64,000 bases of DNA from Hypholoma sublateritium FD-334 SS-4 (Eukaryota; Basidiomycota; Agaricomycetes; Agaricales; Strophariaceae), in the NCBI GenBank assembly GCA_000827495.1, contig KN817546.1, positions 159,098 through 223,097 on the forward strand, given 5' to 3'. Of this stretch, positions 57,300 to 64,000 are shown piece by piece. The translations under genes and the position numbers were made by a program. Numbering within the stretch: position 1 is the first letter of the stretch; each line of letters starts with the position of its first letter. The notes below the pieces were generated by a model. The model was not told the origin of the DNA and did no database searches. It worked only from the letters and a program-made list of their open reading frames with translations.

Positions 57300-60200
57300 T
57301 AAGTACTCATCTTTGTTTTGAAAATACACAGGCCTGTCGCACCCGAACGCATCCTCTCATTTCCAAATGACGAGGTTTCTCTGCTACTCTATCCAGAGTG
57401 CCGACTCTCAGAATCACACTGCGCGCGCAGTACCAGAGATTCGCCGACGTACCCGTCCACCGCCTGCTCAAAGGAAAGACGCATACCAGAAACCACGCCC
57501 ATGCCGCATTCCGCTGTCTTACCGTGCTGCTCTTCGCCTTCGACGGCGGCGGCATCTAGCAAGTCTGCGTCGCCCAGTACGCCTGCGGCCCCTGCATGAC
57601 CTCCAGACCACTGAGTCTTACACTACGCCCGTGGTTGCCGACCAGCAACTTCGCCGCGTCCGCGAGGGCCTTCCGGTGTAGACAGCGCTGTGCGCTCTAT
57701 CGGGGATTCCAAGAAGACATAGCCTCACATGCTCCCTCTAGTTCGGGACGATTATCCTGCAGGTGGGCCGCGCTTGTCGTTACTACGGCGTTCTTCAGCT
57801 AGACCCACTGATTATTACCATCAACTTCGCCAGTTGCGGGAGATCTGGCGGTTCTATGATCAATACGAAAGTTCGGTGGTCAATAGATCTTCCTCAGCAG
57901 CTTATTCTTATTTGAGGCGATTGTCGGCCGCTCGTTTATCAGTGTTCTCTTTGGTATGTGCATTCAAAACCTACTGAGTTTCGAAGGCTGACGACAACAC
58001 TTTGAGGAATGAATCTAATTAAATTTTCTCTTCGACCTCGCTCATCGTTGGGCGCTACGCGTTCGGGAAGATGTGCAGAGTATCCTACTTTAATACAATA
58101 TGAATGTACATCCCGACTCCCATGATACCAGCGCGGATTGCTCTGCTTTAATCTGAGCTTCTCATAATTACAGGTCTAGTATTTTTTTTAAAAAAAATGA
58201 TATACATACGTGTGCAAAGTCATCACAACGGAAAACCGTGAATTAATGTCTGTTCCTGCGAAGCTCCTAGCTGCACGATGATCACCTTCGCGGTAGGAGG
58301 GGAAATGCGTCGGGGGCGACTAGGACATGACGATGTCACGGGCGTCACGATATGTCAAATCCGAAAGAAGGCGGCGCGACAGAGCACTGAATTCCCTGTA
58401 CTTACAGAACCTGGTGTCGGCCGCGTCCCTTGTGGGCGCAGACGAAAGGCGTAGGCACCTGAGCTATCTTCCGCGCATGGGAAAGGGAGCGGAGAAGGGA
58501 AAGGGAGCGGAGAAGACCCGCGCATGATGAATGACTGTCATCCGAGCGGGATTCGTGCTTGGGCTGGGCGAAAGTCGAAATCTTGTGGTGTCGGAGTGAT
58601 GTCCTGGAAGTATGGGAAATATAATCAGGATCCCGTTTGAATTTGCCCGACGTTGGCTGCATAGGATTTTCCCGTGAACAGGACCACTCGTTCCGATTGT
58701 GGGGCTGGAATGTGTGATGACAGGGGGGGTGCACGGCGCGTCTTGGCGTATGGACGAACGAGAGAAGTGGTGTAGCAACGACATAGAAGTAGCAACGACA
58801 TAGAAATTTAGGCGTGTCGTTGCACACAAGGCCGGCGAAGGGGGGAGGGGGGGAGGGCGACGGGCTGACTACGAATATGCGTCCGGCAAGGGTCGTCGCC
58901 GTAGAGGGGGTCGCGATCCGAGAAGGACTGCTGGTGAGGAAGAGGGACGCGCGGGTAGGCGGATGATACGGAGGCGGCACATGCGGGAGCCGGGAATCTG
59001 GGGCCAGCGGTAAGTTAACCACGAGTAGGGCGAGGCTGGATGCTCACAGAGGTATCTCTAGTCGTAGGACGAGCCGCAGCGGGGGCATTACAAGAGGCGT
59101 GCTCGCCTGCAAGTGAGATGGTGCGCGGGCGAGTACGGAACCCGAACGACGGGTGCTGATCTAGAGCGGCGCGAGCGGCGCGAGCGACGTTATGCCCAGA
59201 TTGATCTACAGCATGACCCGGGCGCGCTTGACGCGTCTTGACGCAAGCACGTCTGCTCAGAATGATGCAACAATAGGGCAGGGCAGGCCGCGGATACGGA
59301 GAAGGTCTGCGAGCGTCCAGTGGGTGGAAGCGCGAGGGATACGGGATGATTTATCGAGCAGCGTAGAAAGGGCGCGGGTCCGGGGGGAGGATGTCGGGGA
59401 GCCAGCGCGGTGCGGGGGACGACACGGGCGAATGACGTGCATGGAGCCAGCGCGAGCGCGAAATACTGCAGCGGAATCTAGGGCCTTCAGTGACTAGCGG
59501 TGGGTACTCACAGAAGGCTCACAAGGTCGCTGACGGCCCTATCGTATGCGCCGGCGGGAACGCGCTCGAGAACGGAGCGGGTCTTATGGCGGTATGCCAG
59601 TCGGATTCGATCTTGTGCCGGGAAGGATCCGTCTGTGCGATCATGGTGGCGGCGGGAAGACGAGGCGCGTTGTTTGGTTTAGATAAAAACAGTGCCGACT
59701 TGCTCTCAACGACGTAATGACAATTGCGATGAAATGTGCCTCAGCTGTCGACCACCATGAATCCGCTGAAAGCAAATCCAGATCCCTTGTTTTCTCGCCC
59801 GTGCGATATCAGTAACGGCTACTTATAACTTGAAGGGAACTTAGCGTGCAGGTCGTCCGAGGCGGCTTCGAGATATCATTGATGTGCTCCCGCAGGTCCT
59901 TTGATTCCGTCTCCCAGTCTGTGATAAGCGCAGCACATCGATCTCGTTGACGCATATCCTTCCTCCTCCTCGTCGACGACGGTCTTGTGCCGCGCTGCGC
60001 GGAGTTGTGCGCGACGGACGACGGGTTGAAGACCGCGTATTAGCGCGACGCCTCGTCGATCGTGATGAAAAGGTCCTCGAACACCTTCGCGAAACGTACG
60101 GCTCTCGGGCTCTTTCACGAGCTTCTCGCGTTGTTCGTCGTAGGCTAGGTGAAAGGGTTTGCGATAATGCGCGCGGTGTCGTAGAGTCTGAAAAAAAAAA

Positions 60201-60829
60201 AGGAAGTAGATGCAATGTGCGGCTTGAGCGTAGGTGTCTCGGGGAGGTGATCCAGTCTGTGATCTTCGTATACAGAGCGTGTCGTTTGGCCCTCGCAGGA
60301 GCATGTGGCATCCGCACTTTAGTCAGCGGAAATCTCTCAGGAGGAAAGCACTCTACAGTTGACGTACCGCAGATTATTTCCATCCCACGTTGTACCTGAG
60401 ATCGTATCTTTGAGTGCACCGTACGTCGAATATATAGCTCCCTGTCTTGAGGAAAGGGGCGTCCCCCGTCCTCAGCGCTGAGCGCTGCTGTGTCTCATTC
60501 GATTTCAAGCTGTCTGATTGTCGTCCTCCGTGACGCGTACTCTCTCAGCAGTGCTGCGCTGCAGTGATCCCTCAGGTACAGCCGCGCAGAGCATCGCCGT
60601 CAAGCTTGGGGCACCAGCTGTGGTTCGGAGGATGGGAACAAGGTTGGGCGCTACGACTTCACAAATCCTGTGTATATTGTTTGAAGGTAAACCAAAGTAG
60701 GAGAGCCGAGAAAATCATAGTTAATGCGTACCTTCACCTGGTCCTGTTTACATCAATTTGAAAATCAAAAAAAGCTCGACTTCAGAGCCGTCACATTCAC
60801 TGAGCTCAGCAAACCAACTCCGTCAATCA
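57300..60829. other. Gene-poor stretch, no supported gene
   Basis: The frames in 57.3-58.0 kb and 58.4-60.4 kb overlap each other on both strands and show no family motif. A minus-strand zone at about 59880-60200 has protein-like pieces in shifting frames (DRCAALITDWETESKDLREH) that may be a decayed gene. Short direct repeats occur at about 58480-58515 (GGGAAAGGGAGCGGAGAA twice) and 58786-58809 (TAGCAACGACATAGAA twice). Confidence 0.4.
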
Positions 60830-61425
60830 ATGTCCGAGTCCTTTGAAAACATATTCGCTTCTCTTAAAATGTTCTACACTCGTAGACATTATTGTTTCTA
60901 CACCCACGATGGCTTCACCGGCGATGGGAGTCAATGTATTGGCAATCCATATACGAGAAGTCGTTTTCGCCATGAAATTGTAAAAATCATATTCATTCAT
61001 CAGCGGGAATTTCGCGAGATCTTCGAAGTTGGAGCAACCGAGAAGTTTGCTCGGTACAAGCTGGCCGTTTCGTAAGTCTGTGTTGTTTCTCCTTGAACAC
61101 GACTGATAGATTTGCAGTGCAGACCCTCATTCCACGGGCACAGATCCCAGGCCGCATTGGACCGTGCGCTTGTACGATGCGTTGGACGTCCACGTCGCGA
61201 CGATGCATATTGACAGGCTATGGGCGTATTCGATTGAGAAGACAACAGCGTACTATGATTTTTATGAGAAGTTGATTGAAGAAAATGGGTCAGAAGTTCT
61301 TGTGACAACCAAGTTATGCTTCTGGTAAGCATCCTTGCTACCACTGCGGTTATCTTTTTGTTAAACATCACCCCAGCCACGGTACATCTCCTAGAGCATG
61401 CAGAGGGTGGGCAGCTCTTGATTGA
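60830..61425 (+). CDS. Unknown small protein, 3 exons
   Basis: Model: join(60830..61071, 61118..61324, 61377..61425), 165 aa, all GT-AG. Exon 1 reads MSESFENIFASLKMFYTRR, HDGFTGDGSQCIGNPYTRS and FREIFEVGATEKFARYKLAV. Exon 2 reads PHWTVRLYDALDVHVATMH, IDRLWAYSIEKTTAYYDFY and EKLIEENGSEVLVTTKLCF. Composition is that of a soluble alpha/beta protein, and the two introns (46 and 52 nt) are of normal size for this genome. No domain recognised. Splice sites and phases agree, which makes a real gene more likely than chance, but there is no homology support. The third exon is short and less certain. Confidence 0.5.
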
Positions 61426-62769
61426 AGAATGAATTTATATAAGTCAATTGCGTGTAAATGTATACATGTGCATCAAACCAAAAACGACGAGGACAAAAAG
61501 GATGCGCATGGTGGAAAATCCAAACAGAACGGCAAAGGAAACGCGAAGGTGGCGGAGCACGAGCCTACGCGAGCACTTCCTGGGCGAGCTCTAGAACCGA
61601 CGTGACGCCAATGCACGGAGTAACCACGTCAGGCATGATGGGTGGCCGGGTGGAAGTTATCGACGTCTAGACAAATGGACCGAAGGTTGACGTGGAATCA
61701 AAAGAGTGCTGGGTGAACGTGTATCGCGTCAAGTCAGATGCACGCGCTGACTCCATGCTTGAGACAAAAAGTGCCAGGGCCACTGCCGCCGCTTGGGTAG
61801 AGCGGTGCGGCCCGCTCAAGGAGCACGTCGGTGCATGTTGGTGATCGTGTCGGTTGAGCTGGGGATACTGCGTACGCCTGCGAATAGACGGCGTCAGAGG
61901 GTAAGAGATGCGGCGCTGCCTAAAGCAGTGCTCCATATATGGTTAACATGAACTCTGATCACGAAGCCGCGCGCGCAAAGCAGGGTGGCGAGGGAGGTTG
62001 AGCGTGCGAAGATGGCGAGCGACGAGCGGAGCAGGAAAGAGGAGGAACAACAGGAGGAAAGAGGAAAAGGAAGAAGGTCGGAGTCAAGTAGGGAGGCTTT
62101 GGGCGAGAGGTTCATCAGGGAGATGGATTGCGAGCAGGCCATGTGACTGTTAGGATGCATATCGTTGATTTCAAGGGGATACAACTATCACAGACTCCCA
62201 TGATAGTTAGATTAGGCGGATCCCGTTCGGCTGAAAGTAATTCTTAGGGGAACTCGAATTCAAACGCGGATAATCCGCCCGTGGGTAGTGGGGCAGCGTA
62301 GCACGTCAACCACGGCAGTCATGATAGTCGCTGCATCAAGAATTAATCTCTCTTTCCGAGCCTTGCATGAATTACGTTACCGTGGAGGAGCGTGGTCGTA
62401 ATCGTCTCTTACTCTCGGCGGTTTCGAGGGCCAGGAGGACATCTCATAGCGATCGTAGACTGGAGGCGAGGGAGGAGTACCATGGCGGGTGTATCCGGTA
62501 CGGGTGGTGGATATCTGCGAATGTCCCGCTCTGCAGGGGGTGGAGGATAATCATAGCGGCTGGTCCCGTGTTTCTGGGGCATTCTCTGCAATGAGTTCAG
62601 TCAGATACGTGGCTCAGCCAAACGAAATTTTGCGTAACTTGCTCAATGTCCTATCTAATCGCATTTGAAATGCACGCTGGGGTCACCCTCGATTCCACTC
62701 AACTGTTGCGACAGGAGATATTAGCTTTCTACCGTGTAGCAATCAAGAAAACGTCAACAAACGTCCTGC
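61426..62769. other. Gene-poor stretch, no supported gene
   Basis: No consistent coding model. Around 62410-62590 the minus strand reads RYDYPPPPAERDIRRYPPP, a repetitive Pro/Tyr/Arg segment that could be a remnant of a low-complexity protein tail. Confidence 0.4.
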
Positions 62770-63150
62770 GCATTGTCTAAAGGAGCGATCTTACGTCTCT
62801 TGGTCGCTTTCGTCGCCGCTTTCTTGCCCTCGATGCGCTTCTCCGGCCCCTGGTCTTCTTGGCCTTGAGTTTCTTGATGATCTCGTCGCAGAATACCTCT
62901 TAGTACTCCGCAAGCGCGCACACGGCGTTAATAGCCCGTGCGACCAGTCCTTCGCGCGCGACGAGTGCAGGACGGCGTTCTACGGCTGTCGATACACTGC
63001 ATCTTGTAGATGAGGGAGCCTGAGGACGTCAGCGAGCTGTTGGTTTAGCTAGTAAAGAAAGGAAGGCACCTTTCACTTTCTTGGCGCTACCGTTCAGTTT
63101 TTGCAGGACGATGTGTGGGTACTTGGCTAGCATTGGACCGGCCTACGTCG
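62770..63150 (-). pseudogene. Degenerate coding remnant, family not identified
   Basis: On the minus strand several protein-like pieces follow each other in different frames with stops between. They are MLAKYPHIVLQKLNGSAKKVKG (positions 63135-63070), then LADVLRLPHLQDAVYR, then an interrupted ALVAREGLVARAINAVCALAEY-like part containing a stop, then EIIKKLKAKK and finally EGKKAATKATKRRKIAPL. Order and spacing look like one former gene ending in a Lys-rich, nuclear-type tail. Frame changes and in-frame stops occur outside any plausible intron. I cannot name the family. Confidence 0.4.
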
Positions 63151-64000
63151 AAGGTTTCGGTGTATCGATTTGCATTCAAGCGATTTTTATCGGCGCCACA
63201 GGTGATTAAAGCTCGTATCCTGTCGGACGCCCGCAGTTTCTGACGACGTTGTTCAAGTTGTTAATGCGACATAGTTGACGCGGACCGTGGCGATATCTTT
63301 ATTTGGCGGCGGCGTTTATAGACAACTCCTTCCTTCCGCGCCTGGTCTTCCAAACGTCCCCCGCTGTGATTCATTTTGCGGCAGACCGCCGGGTTCCAGC
63401 CGCCGTAGCACACGCTGAAAAGGCACAGAGGACGCCTGAACATCTCGCAACCCCCTGCTCCACGCCTGGTTTGCTCGATAAACTGCAAGGCGTTGCATAA
63501 GAACATGCATGTTCCTATTCAGTTTCCATGCACAAAGCGTACGTTCGGGGCACGCCAGCTTGAATACTCCTCTTTAACATTTCGTTTGTTTGATTTTGTT
63601 CTACTTACCAGAGGATAGTGGGCAGCTACATCGAGATCTGCAGCGTGGGATGCCTCAGAGCCTCCTCTCGCTCAATAAGTGAAGCTCAATGATACTGGAC
63701 GCGCCAAGTCCGCTTCTACGTCTATTCCGCCGGCCGTCATGCCCGTCAGATCTCAAGTTGTCTAACGGCGACGTCGCCGAGTATTTCAGGCTTCTCAGCC
63801 GCTCCCGCCTGCGCTCCTCCGGTCCCTACAAAACAATAGTATCTAACTCAATATCTAATGTCGTAGATCTCAACCCAGACACGGGACGTGCAAGTACGAC
63901 ACTTCAACGACAAGTTTCAAGTCATTCCGCGCAAATTCAGTGCAAGCAGCACGCCTGAACGGCACGGAAAGCAGTGTCATTCACACCAAGGCCAACCTCA
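63151..64000. other. No supported gene at the right edge
   Basis: Only short overlapping frames without motifs or splice support. Confidence 0.4.

Noticed and set aside
56818..57321. Plus-strand NLRGSP repeat frame as a leucine-rich-repeat or pentapeptide-repeat protein
   Set aside because: The pattern follows trivially from 9-bp DNA words, and upstream in-frame stops prevent joining it to a plausible 5' exon.
58402..60419. Several 140-200 codon frames as genes
   Set aside because: Frames on both strands overlap each other, are Arg/Ser-rich and lack splice or motif support.
1..64000. CRISPR array, prophage or bacterial operon structure
   Set aside because: No spaced direct repeats of that form; intron-rich genes show a eukaryotic nuclear genome.

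Overview
The window reads as nuclear DNA of a basidiomycete fungus, most likely a wood-decay or mushroom-forming Agaricomycete. The evidence is dense genes split by many 45-65 nt GT-AG introns, GC-rich exons, two FunK1-type (fungus-specific) kinases, and products typical of fungi (Pho84-type phosphate carrier, Mgm1, Maf1, Cwh43, APC subunit Cut9/Cdc16, Nop15). Exon joins given here were built by hand from splice sites and reading frame. Where a full join is listed, the exon lengths add up to a whole number of codons.

0-25.3 kb is ordinary gene-dense core genome: a partial minus-strand exon at the left edge, CorA-like Mg2+ channel (+), phosphate transporter (+), Cut9/Cdc16 (-), an unknown protein (-), Nop15-like RRM protein (+), Dcg1-like racemase (-), Maf1 (-), a short FunK1-like kinase (-), a doubtful small ORF (-), SCP2 sterol-carrier protein (+), Mgm1 dynamin (-), a DapA-family aldolase (+) and a Serinc/TMS1 membrane protein (-). 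These are housekeeping genes on both strands and do not form a pathway cluster.

25.3-39.6 kb is a duplicated, decaying accessory region. It holds two tandem copies of an unknown two-part protein (27-30.8 kb), two copies of an unknown membrane protein (31.7-32.6 and 37.6-38.4 kb), an MFS transporter that may be broken, and at least three decayed fragments of a CWH43-like gene. The intact CWH43 lies 6-10 kb further right.

40.3-46.7 kb is core again: a J-domain protein (-), a CobW-type GTPase/metallochaperone (-), and a 17-exon CWH43 (+) whose start codon is only 23 bp from that of the divergent CobW gene. 47.3-49.5 kb holds a full-length FunK1 kinase (-).

49.5-64 kb is repeat-rich and gene-poor: isolated ambiguous bases, a LINE-type retrotransposon (endonuclease plus the start of reverse transcriptase) cut short by about 0.9 kb of extremely A+T-rich DNA, then a roughly 0.5 kb minisatellite built from 9-bp words that is open in several frames on both strands, then mostly unassignable DNA with one small plausible gene (60.8-61.4 kb) and a degenerate minus-strand coding remnant near 63 kb.

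I found no clear, coherent new biological system. The most unusual items are the CWH43 fragment family with its co-duplicated membrane-protein gene, the A+T-rich/9-bp minisatellite block that ends the LINE, and the almost overlapping CobW/CWH43 start codons.
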